Of a stretch of 36,603 nt of DNA, positions 10,304-18,587 are shown one piece after another. Made by a program: the position numbers and the translations under genes. Below the pieces are notes generated by a model. That model was given only the letters and a program-made list of their open reading frames with translations, searched no databases and was not told the origin of the DNA. Source of the DNA: Pseudomonadota bacterium (GTDB lineage Bacteria; Pseudomonadota; Gammaproteobacteria; Xanthomonadales; Rhodanobacteraceae); the NCBI GenBank assembly GCA_021777635.1, contig JAJYDI010000001.1:1-36603 (forward strand), written 5' to 3'. The number at the start of each line of letters is the position of its first letter. The first letter of the stretch is position 1.

Positions 10304-10309
10304 TATTAT
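10304..10309 (+). promoter_or_regulatory. Candidate -10 box for the propeller-GGDEF gene
   Basis: TATTAT matches the sigma-70 -10 consensus at five of six positions and lies about 60 bp upstream of the GTG at 10369, in the sufT divergent region. No convincing -35 is seen at 16-18 bp spacing. Confidence 0.35.
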
Positions 10310-10368
10310 GCCTGCAGGATCGGACCCTGACGCCGATCCCGTGCAGGCAGATCCGGGAGGTCGAAGTC

Positions 10369-13353
10369 GTGTTGCGGCGCTGCGGGATGATGCTTGCGAC
10401 GCTGTTCGCGCTGGCGCTGGGCGCCGGCCGCGCCCTTGCGCTCGATCCGGCGACGCCGTTCGACGACTACCAGATCAACGCCTGGGACATGCAGCGTGGC
10501 CTGCCCCAGATCAGCGTGATCAGCATCACCCAGGATCGCGCCGGCTTCCTCTGGGTGGGCACCCAGAACGGCGTCGCCCGCTTCGACGGCAGGGACATCA
10601 AGCCGCTGCTGCGGATGAGTGACGGCCGCGACATCTCGATGGCGCAGGCGGCATGGGCGGCGCCGGATGGCGATGTCTGGTTCGGCACGGTCACCGGGCT
10701 GGTGCGCGAACATGACAGCCGTCTGCTGGCGTTGGGCGGCCCCTCGGTCAACGCGATCAGTGGCGGCATCGACGGACGGCCCCTGCTGGCAACCGCGGTC
10801 GGCGTCGGCTCATGGACCGCCGGGGGCTTTCGTGCTCTGCCCGGCCTGCACGGGCCGTTCTTCAGCCTGTTGCAACGCCCCGATGGTTTCTGGGCCGGGG
10901 GACTCGATCGGCTGTGCCGGCAGCGCAACGGCACGGTGAGCTGCCAGCCTCTGCCAGGCACGTCCAACAGCCGGGTGACCGCGCTGGCCGAACATCGTGG
11001 CGACCTCTGGGTCGGCACCAGTCACGGCCTGCTGCATCGGGTCGACGGGCAGTTGCAACCGGCCGGGCTGGATCCGGATCTCGACAGCAGCACGATCGAG
11101 GCCATGCTCGGCGATCGCGCCGGCAATCTCTGGATCGGAACCTTGCAGGCACTGTACCGGCTGCGCCCGGACGGCGCGTTCGACCGCATCGGCAGCCATC
11201 CGCTCGGCAGTCCGCCGTGGGTTGACAGCCTGTTCGAGGATCACGAGGGCAACCTCTGGCTGGGCACCCGTACCCACGGCCTGTTCCGCATCGCCGACAC
11301 CCCGGCGCAGCGTTACGGCCGCCAGCCCGATGGACAGTTCCCGCTGATCTGGGCCGTCGCCCGGGCGCCGGATGGCCAGATCGCGCTCGGCTCCGGCAAG
11401 GGCGTGCTGGCGGTGCAGGGTTCCGCCGTGACGACCCTGGTGCCGGGCAGCGCCTTGCCCAACCCCAGCGCCTACACGCTCTTCTACGACCACGCCGGGC
11501 GGTTGTGGATCGGCACCCGCGGCGGGGTGGCGATCCTCGCCGCCGGCAAGATCGAGACGCCGCCGGCGCTGGCACCACTGACGGCCTGGCAAGTCAACGT
11601 GATCCGCGAAGCGCCGGTCGGCAGCTATTGGATCGGAACCCAGGGCGGGCTCTACCGCTATCGCGATGGCGTGTTGCGACGCTATGGTGCCGCGCCCGGC
11701 AGCGCCGCCGCGAGCATCCGCGCAATCGCGCCGCTGGCCGATGGCCGGCTCTGGGTAGGCACCGGCGACGGCGTGTTCGAACTGGATGGCACGCGCTGGT
11801 CGCGTCCGGCATGGAGCCTGCCGCTGCGCGGCATCTTCGTCACCGCGATCAAACCCCTGCGCCGCGGCGAATGGCTGATCACCAGTGCCGACGCCGGCAT
11901 CGCCCTGCTCGACAACGGCCGCCTGCAGCGCTACGGCACCGCCAACGGCCTGCCCGGCAACAACGCCTGGGATTTCAATGTCGTCGGCGATCAGGTCTAT
12001 GTGCCCGGCATCGACGGCGTCTGGCGCTTGCCGCTGAGCGAGTTCCCGGACGCCGGCAGCGACCCGGCCGCGGTGCACTTCAATGCGCTGCGCGTGGTCG
12101 GCGAGGAAGGCGAGGGTCTCGACGTCAACCGCATGCGCTGCTGCAACGGCGCCGGTGGCGCGCGCAGCCTGGTGGTTGGATCCGCGATCTGGTACCCGAC
12201 CACGGCGGGCGCGGTGCGCCTCGACACCACCGCGATCCGCAAACCGCAGACGGTCACGGCGCCGCTGATCGACGCCATCATCCATCGCGGCCAGGACAGT
12301 CTTCCCGACGGCACCTATGTGCTCAGCGACCATCAGCGCGACCTCGAGATCCGCTACACCCTGCCCTACCTGCGCGACCCCGGCGGACTGCGCTTCCGCT
12401 ACCGCCTGAGCGGCTACGACAGCAGCTGGAGCGACGCGACCGTGCGCCGCACGGCCTACTTCACGCACCTGCCGCCGGGCCATTACGACTTCGAGGTGCA
12501 GGCGCGCTACGGGGGTGGTGATTGGGGGGCCGTGGGCATGTTGCCGCTGGCGGTGACGCCGCGCTGGTACGAGCGCGGCGCGGTGCGCGTGCTGGGTGCC
12601 ATGGCCCTGTTCTGCGCGCTCTGGCTGCTGCTGCATTGGCGCCTGCGGCGGCAGCAGGCGATCCGGCTGCGGCTGGAGCGGGTGATCGCCGAACGCACCG
12701 AGGAGCTGCGGCGCAGCAACGAGCGCCTGCGCGAGGCCAACCTGACGCTGCGCGCGGACAGCACGACCGACGCACTGACCGGCCTGGGCAACCGTCGCCA
12801 GCTGCTGACGCGGCTGCCGGGGCTGCTCGGCGACGACGAGAGCGTGGCGGTGCTGCTGCTGGACCTGGATCACTTCAAGGACGTCAATGATCGTCATGGC
12901 CATGCGGTCGGCGACCGCGTGCTGAGCGAGCTGGGCGAACTGCTCGCGCGTGCCAAGCGCCCCGGCGACCTGGCCCTGCGCTGGGGCGGCGAGGAGTTCC
13001 TGCTGCTGCTGCGCGGCGTCGATGGCGCCCAGGCCTGCGAGGTAGCCGAGCGTTTGCGCCAGACCATCCTCGCGCATGTCTTCGCCGCCAATGCCCAGGC
13101 CATCCGCCTGACGTGCTCGATCGGCTATTCGCTGCATCCGCTGCTGCCGGGCTCCGGCGCGCGCGATTTCGAGCGCGTGCTGGAACTGGCGGACATCGCC
13201 ATGTACCGGGTCAAGCACAGCGGCCGCAACGGCTGCGCCGGCCTGATCGCCGGCCCTGCGACCGACGCGGCACTGCAGCAACCGGGCGTGGCGACCCGCA
13301 TCGACGCGCTGGTCGCGGCGGGTGCGCTGACCTGGATCGAGCGCCCGCGCTGA
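10369..13353 (+). CDS. Periplasmic beta-propeller / Y_Y_Y sensor fused to a GGDEF diguanylate cyclase
   Basis: 994 aa from GTG 10369, chosen because GGGAGG (10355-10360) is eight bases upstream and a signal peptide (LATLFALALGAGRALA) follows at once. Residues about 30-600 hold two-component-regulator propeller repeats of the type GxLWVGTxxGLxR (GFLWVGTQNGVARFDG, GDLWVGTSHGLLHRVDG, GNLWLGTRTHGLFRIAD, GRLWVGTGDGVFELDG). A Y_Y_Y domain follows (YDSSWSDATVRRTAYFTHLP, about 670-730), then one membrane helix near 740-760, a coiled coil (IAERTEELRRSNERLREAN) and a GGDEF domain. The active site is GGEEF at 873-877, and the inhibitory RxxD (RPGD, 864-867) is five residues upstream. It should make cyclic di-GMP in response to a periplasmic ligand and be product-inhibited. 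No histidine kinase domain is present. Confidence 0.93.
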   Translation: MLRRCGMMLATLFALALGAGRALALDPATPFDDYQINAWDMQRGLPQISVISITQDRAGFLWVGTQNGVARFDGRDIKPLLRMSDGRDISMAQAAWAAPDGDVWFGTVTGLVREHDSRLLALGGPSVNAISGGIDGRPLLATAVGVGSWTAGGFRALPGLHGPFFSLLQRPDGFWAGGLDRLCRQRNGTVSCQPLPGTSNSRVTALAEHRGDLWVGTSHGLLHRVDGQLQPAGLDPDLDSSTIEAMLGDRAGNLWIGTLQALYRLRPDGAFDRIGSHPLGSPPWVDSLFEDHEGNLWLGTRTHGLFRIADTPAQRYGRQPDGQFPLIWAVARAPDGQIALGSGKGVLAVQGSAVTTLVPGSALPNPSAYTLFYDHAGRLWIGTRGGVAILAAGKIETPPALAPLTAWQVNVIREAPVGSYWIGTQGGLYRYRDGVLRRYGAAPGSAAASIRAIAPLADGRLWVGTGDGVFELDGTRWSRPAWSLPLRGIFVTAIKPLRRGEWLITSADAGIALLDNGRLQRYGTANGLPGNNAWDFNVVGDQVYVPGIDGVWRLPLSEFPDAGSDPAAVHFNALRVVGEEGEGLDVNRMRCCNGAGGARSLVVGSAIWYPTTAGAVRLDTTAIRKPQTVTAPLIDAIIHRGQDSLPDGTYVLSDHQRDLEIRYTLPYLRDPGGLRFRYRLSGYDSSWSDATVRRTAYFTHLPPGHYDFEVQARYGGGDWGAVGMLPLAVTPRWYERGAVRVLGAMALFCALWLLLHWRLRRQQAIRLRLERVIAERTEELRRSNERLREANLTLRADSTTDALTGLGNRRQLLTRLPGLLGDDESVAVLLLDLDHFKDVNDRHGHAVGDRVLSELGELLARAKRPGDLALRWGGEEFLLLLRGVDGAQACEVAERLRQTILAHVFAANAQAIRLTCSIGYSLHPLLPGSGARDFERVLELADIAMYRVKHSGRNGCAGLIAGPATDAALQQPGVATRIDALVAAGALTWIERPR

Positions 13354-13426
13354 TCCGGTGCCACGGCGCTATCATCGCGCCTTGCCCCACGGTCCCCCGC
13401 CATGCACGCATCGTCATGCACTGATC

Positions 13427-13879
13427 ATGTCGGCTGAACACGGCCGTGTGCCGTGGACCGGACTGTTCGTGGGCGCCGTCGCGGTGCAGCTGGCCGGACT
13501 CGCGCTGGGCGCCGTGTGGGCGCTGCTGGTACTGCGCTTCGGCGACGCGGTGCCGCCATGGCTGGTGCTGGCGGTGGCTGCGCTGACGGCGCTGAGCGCG
13601 CACATGAGCCTGCCGCCGACGCGTGGTGCGGCGCCGTTGCTGGCGGCGCTGGCTACCCTGCTGGCCGCATGCTACGAACAATTCCTGCTGGCGGCCGCGC
13701 GCATCGCGGCGATGTTCGGCATCGGCCTGCTGGAATCGCTGCGTGCCAGCGGCTTCGACATGCTCTGGCTGCTGGCCCGCATGGGCCTGCGTGGCGAGCG
13801 CCTGGACTGGGCGCTGGCGGCGGCCGCACTGGCCGCGCTGCTGGCCTGGCGCTGGAGCGGAAAAACCGGCACGGCCTGA
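13427..13879 (+). CDS. Small membrane protein of unknown function
   Basis: 150 aa with four hydrophobic segments at about residues 9-35, 44-60, 68-100 and 124-140. I do not recognise the family. The start at ATG 13427 gives a short polar N-terminus before the first segment; an open frame up to 13358 adds a basic, unlikely leader. No signal sequence or catalytic motif is visible. It follows the GGDEF gene by 73 bp on the same strand and is convergent with pntB, so co-expression with the cyclase is possible. Confidence 0.6.
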   Translation: MSAEHGRVPWTGLFVGAVAVQLAGLALGAVWALLVLRFGDAVPPWLVLAVAALTALSAHMSLPPTRGAAPLLAALATLLAACYEQFLLAAARIAAMFGIGLLESLRASGFDMLWLLARMGLRGERLDWALAAAALAALLAWRWSGKTGTA

Positions 13880-13911
13880 GCGGCAACGACGTGTCGCCGG
13901 CGACAGCGAGC

Positions 13912-15366
13912 TCAGCCGTCCACCGCCTTCAGTTCGGCAACCAGACTGGCGACAGCCGCCTGGCCGTCGCCGTAGAGCATGCGCGCATTGTCGGCGTAGA
14001 ACAGCGCGTTCTCGATACCGGCGAACCCGGTGCCCTTGCCGCGCTTGATCACGATCACGTTTTTCGCACTGGCGACGTCGAGGATCGGCATGCCGTAGAT
14101 CGGCGATGACGGATCGGTCCTGGCCACCGGATTGACCACGTCGTTGGCGCCGATCACCAGCACCACGTCGGTGGTCGGGAACTCGGGGTTGATGTCGTCC
14201 ATGTCGGCGATCAGGTCGTAGGGCACGCCGGCTTCGGCCAGCAGCACGTTCATGTGCCCGGGCATGCGCCCGGCCACCGGATGGATCGCGAAACGCACCT
14301 TGACGCCGCGCGCGATCAGTGCCTGCGCGAACTCCCACACCTTGTGCTGCGCCTGCGCCACGGCCATGCCGTAGCCGGGCACGATCGCCACGCGCTCGGC
14401 GTAGGCCATCATGACCGCGGCATCCGCGGCCTCGATCGGTTTCTGCGCGCCGGCGATCGTCTGCGCCGCGCCGCCCGCGGCGCCGAAGCTGCCGAACAGC
14501 ACGTTGCCCAGCGAGCGGTTCATCGCCCGCGCCATCAACTGCGTGAGCAAGGTGCCGGCCGCGCCGACCACCATGCCGGCGATGATCATCGCCTCGTTCT
14601 GCAGCACGTAACCCTCGAAGGCCACGGCCAGGCCGGTAAAGGCGTTGTAGAGCGAGATCACGACCGGCATGTCGGCGCCACCGATCGGCAGCGTCATCAG
14701 CAGGCCGAGCAGCAGCGCCAGCACGGCAAACACCACGATGGCGAGCAGCGGCACCTGCGCGCCGGCCGCGAAACCGGTCGCCAGCGTCCAGGCACCCAGC
14801 GCCAGCGCCGCCAGCAGGATCACGCCATTCAGCGCGCGCTGGCCGGCGAATACGAAGCGCCTGTCCATCCAGCCCTGCAGTTTGGCGAATGCGATCAGCG
14901 AGCCGGCGAACGACACCGCGCCGATGAACAGACCGACATAGGCGAGCACCGTTGCCGACGGGGCCAGGCACGCCGCCGTCGAAGCCGCCGCAAACGCGCA
15001 CTGGCCAGGGTGGCCATTGCTCCAGGCCGCCGCCGCGATCAGCTCGGCGAGGCCGATCGCCGCCGCCGCGCCGCCGCCCATGCCGTTGTACAGCGCGACC
15101 ATCTGCGGCATCGCGGTCATCGCCACGCGCCGTCCCGACCACCAGGCCGCGGAGGTACCCAGCACGATCGCCGTGAGCATCAGCGCGCGGTTGTGCAGAC
15201 CGGGAAGCATGAAGGTGGCCGCCACCGCCACCAGCATGCCGACGCCGGCCCAGAGGATGCCGGTGCGCGCGGTGCGCGGCGAACTCATGCGCTTCAGGCC
15301 GACGATGAACAGCAGCGCGGCAAGGAAGTAGCTGGCCTTGATCAGGCCCGGCAGCAGCGTTCCCAT
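13912..15366 (-). CDS. pntB: NAD(P) transhydrogenase subunit beta
   Basis: 484 aa, typical for PntB (about 460-480). The N-terminal two-thirds hold eight or nine membrane helices of the proton channel, with conserved IGGADMPVVISLYNAFTGLA. The C-terminal NADP(H)-binding domain III has AERVAIVPGYGMAVAQAQHK, IHPVAGRMPGHMNVLLAEAG, DMDDINPEFPTTDVVLVIGANDV segments and VIKRGKGTGFAGIEN. With PntA it couples hydride transfer between NADH and NADP+ to proton import at the inner membrane. Its ATG overlaps the pntAB stop by one base (TGATG). An insert of about 20 residues (WSNGHPGQCAFAAASTAA) follows the fourth helix. Confidence 0.96.
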   Translation of the reverse strand: MGTLLPGLIKASYFLAALLFIVGLKRMSSPRTARTGILWAGVGMLVAVAATFMLPGLHNRALMLTAIVLGTSAAWWSGRRVAMTAMPQMVALYNGMGGGAAAAIGLAELIAAAAWSNGHPGQCAFAAASTAACLAPSATVLAYVGLFIGAVSFAGSLIAFAKLQGWMDRRFVFAGQRALNGVILLAALALGAWTLATGFAAGAQVPLLAIVVFAVLALLLGLLMTLPIGGADMPVVISLYNAFTGLAVAFEGYVLQNEAMIIAGMVVGAAGTLLTQLMARAMNRSLGNVLFGSFGAAGGAAQTIAGAQKPIEAADAAVMMAYAERVAIVPGYGMAVAQAQHKVWEFAQALIARGVKVRFAIHPVAGRMPGHMNVLLAEAGVPYDLIADMDDINPEFPTTDVVLVIGANDVVNPVARTDPSSPIYGMPILDVASAKNVIVIKRGKGTGFAGIENALFYADNARMLYGDGQAAVASLVAELKAVDG

Positions 15367-15662
15367 CAGCCGCGCTCCTTGTTCTTGCTGGCCTTGAACA
15401 TGTCCAGCATGCGCTCGGTGACGACATAGCCACCGGCGGCGTTGCCGGCGCCAAGCAGCACGCCGGCGAAACCGATCGCCTGTTCCAGCGGCGTCTGCGC
15501 ATGGCCCAGCGCGACCATTGCGCCGATCACCACGATGCCGTGCACGAAGTTGGATCCGGACATCAGCGGCGTGTGCAGGATCACCGGCACCCGCGCGATG
15601 ATCTCGTAGCCGGTGAAGGCCGCCAGCATGAAGATATAAAGTGCCAGAAAGCCGTCGATCAT
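15366..15662 (-). CDS. pntAB: NAD(P) transhydrogenase subunit alpha, part 2 (membrane domain)
   Basis: 98 aa, as usual for the split alpha membrane subunit. Three membrane helices: LALYIFMLAAFTGYEIIA, then FVHGIVVIGAMVAL and IGFAGVLLGAGNAAGGYVV. The motif TPLMSGSNFVHGIVVIG and the C-terminal VTERMLDMFK are characteristic. A GGGGGA ribosome site precedes the ATG at 15662. It is translationally coupled to pntB, but pntAA, normally directly upstream, is 1.7 kb away beyond three opposite-strand genes. Confidence 0.95.
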   Translation of the reverse strand: MIDGFLALYIFMLAAFTGYEIIARVPVILHTPLMSGSNFVHGIVVIGAMVALGHAQTPLEQAIGFAGVLLGAGNAAGGYVVTERMLDMFKASKNKERG

Positions 15663-15839
15663 CGCTGTCCCCCGGAATGGTCGCGTGCTGCGGCCACGGC
15701 GGCCGGGTGGCCCGCGGCGCCGCGCGCGGGTCCGATCATACGCGGCGACTGTCAACCGCGGCGAGCATGGGCCGTTATGGGTAGCGTGATCTCGCAGGAA
15801 ACGGCCGATGAGGAACCGCACCCGCCGCGGCAGTGCGCC

Positions 15840-16430
15840 ATGAGCGTGCCCGCGACTGCCCTGCTGCAACCATTGCCCGAGGCCGGCACGCGATCGCTGC
15901 CGGCGTCGCTCGAAAGTTTTCTGGCCCAGGTCGAACGGCGCGCCTGGCGCGTCGCCGAGATGGGTCTGAACGACCGCGAGGAGGCGTTGGATGCCGTGCA
16001 GGACGCCATGCTGCGGCTGGTCAGGAGCTACCGCGAACGCCCGCCGGAGGAATGGTCGCCGCTGTTCTGGGGCATTCTGCGCCGGCGCATCACCGACCTG
16101 CAGCGGCGGCGCAAGGTGCGCTCGATCGTGGTCGGCTGGCTGGCGCCGCGCGGCAGCGACGAGGATGGCGACGACGGCCCGCTCTGGGAACCGGCCGACC
16201 TCGCTCCCGACCCGCAGCAGCGCCTGCTCGACAGCAGCGCCTACGCGGCGATGGGCGAGGCGGTGCGCAAGCTGCCGCGGCGCCAGCAGGAGGCGTTCAT
16301 GCTGCGCATGCTCGAGGGCCTCGACGTGGCGGCCACGGCACAGGCCATGGGCTGCTCCGCCGGCAGCGTCAAGACCCACCTGTCGCGCGCCATGGAAGCC
16401 CTGCGCAACCATCTGGAGGACTGGCGATGA
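15840..16430 (+). CDS. RNA polymerase sigma factor (ECF-like)
   Basis: 196 aa. Region 2 is EEALDAVQDAMLRLVRSYRE with ILRRRITDLQRRRKVRS. Region 4 is LPRRQQEAFMLRMLEGLDVA plus the DNA-binding helix SAGSVKTHLSRAMEALRNHL. A linker of acidic residues lies between (GSDEDGDDGP). Sigma region 3 is absent, as in the extracytoplasmic-function group. ATG 15840 is the best start by homology; ATG 15777 would add 21 residues without similarity. Its stop overlaps the next start (ATGA). It heads a three-gene cassette with a one-TM DUF3619 protein and a periplasmic DUF3106 protein, which suggests that these control it. Confidence 0.88.
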   Translation: MSVPATALLQPLPEAGTRSLPASLESFLAQVERRAWRVAEMGLNDREEALDAVQDAMLRLVRSYRERPPEEWSPLFWGILRRRITDLQRRRKVRSIVVGWLAPRGSDEDGDDGPLWEPADLAPDPQQRLLDSSAYAAMGEAVRKLPRRQQEAFMLRMLEGLDVAATAQAMGCSAGSVKTHLSRAMEALRNHLEDWR

Positions 16431-16813
16431 ACGATATCCGTGACCCGCTCGCGGACCGCGCCCGCAGCCTGTTCGACGGCGCCGTGCGCGGCGTCGATGC
16501 GGCCACGGCCGCGCGCCTGCGCAGCGCGCGCCGCGCGGCGCTGCAGCCACGACACGCGCCGATCGCGCGCTTTCTGCTGCCGGCCGGTGCATTTGCCGCC
16601 GCGGCGCTGGCACTGGGCCTGGTGTGGCATCCGCATGCCGGCGCGCCGGCGACCCCGGCGGTGACGGTCGCCGCGGCCGCGAGCAGCGGCGGCGATTCGC
16701 TGGCTGTGGCCGATGCCGCCGATCTCGACCTCTACCAGAACCTCGATTTCTACGACTGGCTGGCCACCCAGCCGCAACAGCCCGGCGTCGCCCCGGCGCC
16801 GGCGGGAGACTGA
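16427..16813 (+). CDS. DUF3619 single-pass membrane protein, possible anti-sigma factor
   Basis: 128 aa, with GGAGGA (16415-16420) six bases before ATG. Layout: a cytoplasmic N-terminus with two short helices (DIRDPLADRARSLFDGAV and AARLRSARRAAL), one membrane helix at about 48-67 (RFLLPAGAFAAAALALGLVW), and a periplasmic tail ending in an acidic aromatic patch, DLDLYQNLDFYDWLATQP. The start overlaps the sigma gene by four bases. DUF3619 proteins are repeatedly found after this type of sigma gene. Topology and position suggest an anti-sigma or anchor, but no zinc-finger anti-sigma motif is present and the role is inference. Confidence 0.78.
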   Translation: MNDIRDPLADRARSLFDGAVRGVDAATAARLRSARRAALQPRHAPIARFLLPAGAFAAAALALGLVWHPHAGAPATPAVTVAAAASSGGDSLAVADAADLDLYQNLDFYDWLATQPQQPGVAPAPAGD

Positions 16814-16815
16814 CC

Positions 16816-17337
16816 ATGCCGCGCGTGTCGACCCCGCTCTCCGCCGCCCTGCTGCTCGCGCTGGCGCTGGCTGCGCCGCTGACCGCGCATGCGCAGCAGG
16901 CGCCGGTGACGTCCTGGCAGCAGCTGAGTCCCGAGCAGCAGCGACTGCTCGGCCCCTTCCGCAACCAGTGGGAACGCATGCCGCCGCAACGCCAGCAGCT
17001 GCTGCTGCGCAACGAACAACGCTGGGCACGGCTACCGCCGCAGCGCCAGCGCGCGATCGACCAGCGCATCGAGCGTCTGCAGCAGATGACTCCCGCGCAG
17101 CGCGCCCAGGTGCGGCGCAATATGCAGCAGTTCCGGGAGATGAGCCCGCAGCAACGGCAGCGGCTGCGCGCGGCCTACGCACGCTTTCGCGAAATGCCGC
17201 CGGCCCAGCGCGAGGCGCTGCAGCGCCAGTGGCGGACAATGAATCCCGCGCAGCGCCAGCATTGGCTGCAGCAGCGCGGACCCGGCCCGCGACCGCAGCA
17301 CATGCCGCCCGCTGGCGGGCATCACGGCGGCGGCTGA
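16816..17337 (+). CDS. DUF3106 periplasmic protein with 18-residue repeats and His-rich tail
   Basis: 173 aa, starting two bases after the DUF3619 stop with GGGAG upstream. Signal peptide residues 1-26 (cleavage near AHA-QQ). From residue 34 there are six consecutive units of exactly 18 residues (34-51, 52-69, 70-87, 88-105, 106-123, 124-141) and a partial seventh. Each fits aromatic/L-x-x-[LM]-x-P-x-x-[RQ]-x-x-L, for example FREMSPQQRQRLRAAYAR. Gln and Arg dominate. The end is rich in Gly, Pro and His (GGHHGGG). The LxPxQR core recalls the LTxxQ motif of Spy/CpxP/CnrX periplasmic stress proteins, but homology is not shown. Likely an all-helical periplasmic sensor or chaperone tied to the sigma factor. 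Confidence 0.82.
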   Translation: MPRVSTPLSAALLLALALAAPLTAHAQQAPVTSWQQLSPEQQRLLGPFRNQWERMPPQRQQLLLRNEQRWARLPPQRQRAIDQRIERLQQMTPAQRAQVRRNMQQFREMSPQQRQRLRAAYARFREMPPAQREALQRQWRTMNPAQRQHWLQQRGPGPRPQHMPPAGGHHGGG

Positions 17338-17355
17338 ACCACCGCCACGACGCGC

Positions 17356-18456
17356 TCAGCCGGCGAACTTGACCTCGCCGCCGTGGGCGATGCAGGTGTT
17401 GCTGATCAGCTCGTCCCCGAAGTCCGGCTGCAGCTCCCCCTCGTGCAGCAGCAGTTCGGTGAAGTTGGCGAAATTGCGCGCGATCATCTCGCTGGCATGC
17501 AGTGGGGTGCCGGCCGCCAGGTTCACCGGTCCGAGGATGCTGACGGCGCCGTGCTCGACGCGCGTGTCGGCCCGGGTCAGCTCGCAGTTGCCGCCGCTCT
17601 CGGCGGCGATGTCCACCACCACCGCGCCCGGCTTCATGCCCTCGATCATCGCAGCGGTCAGGATCCGCGGCGCCTGCCGGCCGGGCACTGCCGCGGTGCT
17701 GATCACCACGTCCATCGCGCGCAGATGCTCGGCCAGCGCCTGCTGCTGGCGCGCGCGCTCCTCGGCGGTCAGCTCGCGCGCATAACCGCCGCTGCCGGCG
17801 GCACTGACGCCCAGATCGAGAAACTTGGCGCCCAGCGACTGCACCTGCTCGCGGGTCTCCGGACGCACGTCGAAACCGTCCACCTGCGCACCGAGCCGGC
17901 GCGCGGTGGCGATCGCCTGCAGGCCGGCCACGCCGGCGCCGATCACCAGCACGCGGCTCGGGCGCACGGTACCGGCGGCGGTGGTCAGCATCGGGAAGAA
18001 GCGCGGCGAGGCCTCGGCGGCCAGCAGCACGGCGCGGTAGCCGGCCACGGCGGCCTGCGACGACAGCGTGTCCATCGCCTGCGCGCGGGTGGTGCGCGGC
18101 AGGCGCTCGAGCGCGAATGCGGTCAGCCCCTGCGCGGCCCACGCCGCGATGCGTTCGCCGGCGCCATAGGGACGCAGCTGGCCGAGCAGCACGGCACCGC
18201 GGCGCAGGCCTGCCGCGACGGCAACCTCGGGCGGCTGTACCGCCAGCAGCACGTCGGCACGCGCCAGCACCGTGGCAACGTCGGCGAACTCGACGTCGAT
18301 GTAACCGGCATCGGGAAAACCGGCGCTGGCCCCGGCGTCGCGCTCGAGCAGCACCCGCAGCCCGCGGGCGAGGAATTTCCTTGCCGTTTCCGGCGTGATC
18401 GCCACGCGGCGTTCGCCCGTCGCGGTTTCCTTCAGCGCTGCAATGGTCACGGCCAT
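17356..18456 (-). CDS. pntAA: NAD(P) transhydrogenase subunit alpha, part 1 (NAD-binding)
   Basis: 366 aa soluble domain I of transhydrogenase. The start at ATG 18456 gives the standard N-terminus (AVTIAALKETATGERRVAIT). Diagnostic segments are the Rossmann fold VLVIGAGVAGLQAIATARRL followed by VDGFDVRPETREQVQSLGA, then VVISTAAVPGRQAPRILT, MKPGAVVVDIAAESGGNCE and the end LISNTCIAHGGEVKFAG. It binds NAD(H) in the cytoplasm and docks on PntAB/PntB. The membrane subunits are 1.7 kb downstream on the same strand, separated by three genes on the other strand. Coordinated expression therefore needs either read-through of the antisense cassette or a separate promoter for pntAB-pntB. Confidence 0.95.
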   Translation of the reverse strand: MAVTIAALKETATGERRVAITPETARKFLARGLRVLLERDAGASAGFPDAGYIDVEFADVATVLARADVLLAVQPPEVAVAAGLRRGAVLLGQLRPYGAGERIAAWAAQGLTAFALERLPRTTRAQAMDTLSSQAAVAGYRAVLLAAEASPRFFPMLTTAAGTVRPSRVLVIGAGVAGLQAIATARRLGAQVDGFDVRPETREQVQSLGAKFLDLGVSAAGSGGYARELTAEERARQQQALAEHLRAMDVVISTAAVPGRQAPRILTAAMIEGMKPGAVVVDIAAESGGNCELTRADTRVEHGAVSILGPVNLAAGTPLHASEMIARNFANFTELLLHEGELQPDFGDELISNTCIAHGGEVKFAG

Positions 18457-18587
18457 GACGCATCTCCACCCGGATCCGCCGCATCGTAACGGATGCCGGG
18501 AACCGTCGCGCAGCGACGCGGGCCCTGGCCATGCGCATCGTCCCGATGACGACGGCATGCCCGTTGGGCATTTCCCGGGGCGGCCAC

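Noticed and set aside
10810..13281. 823-codon minus-strand open frame opposite the GGDEF gene
   Set aside because: No recognisable domain, His/Gln/Arg-rich composition, and the plus strand holds an unambiguous multi-domain protein.
15805..15840. ECF-type GGAAC promoter for the sigma gene
   Set aside because: The GGAACC is only about 25 bp from the ATG and no matching -10 lies at usual spacing; it could be chance.
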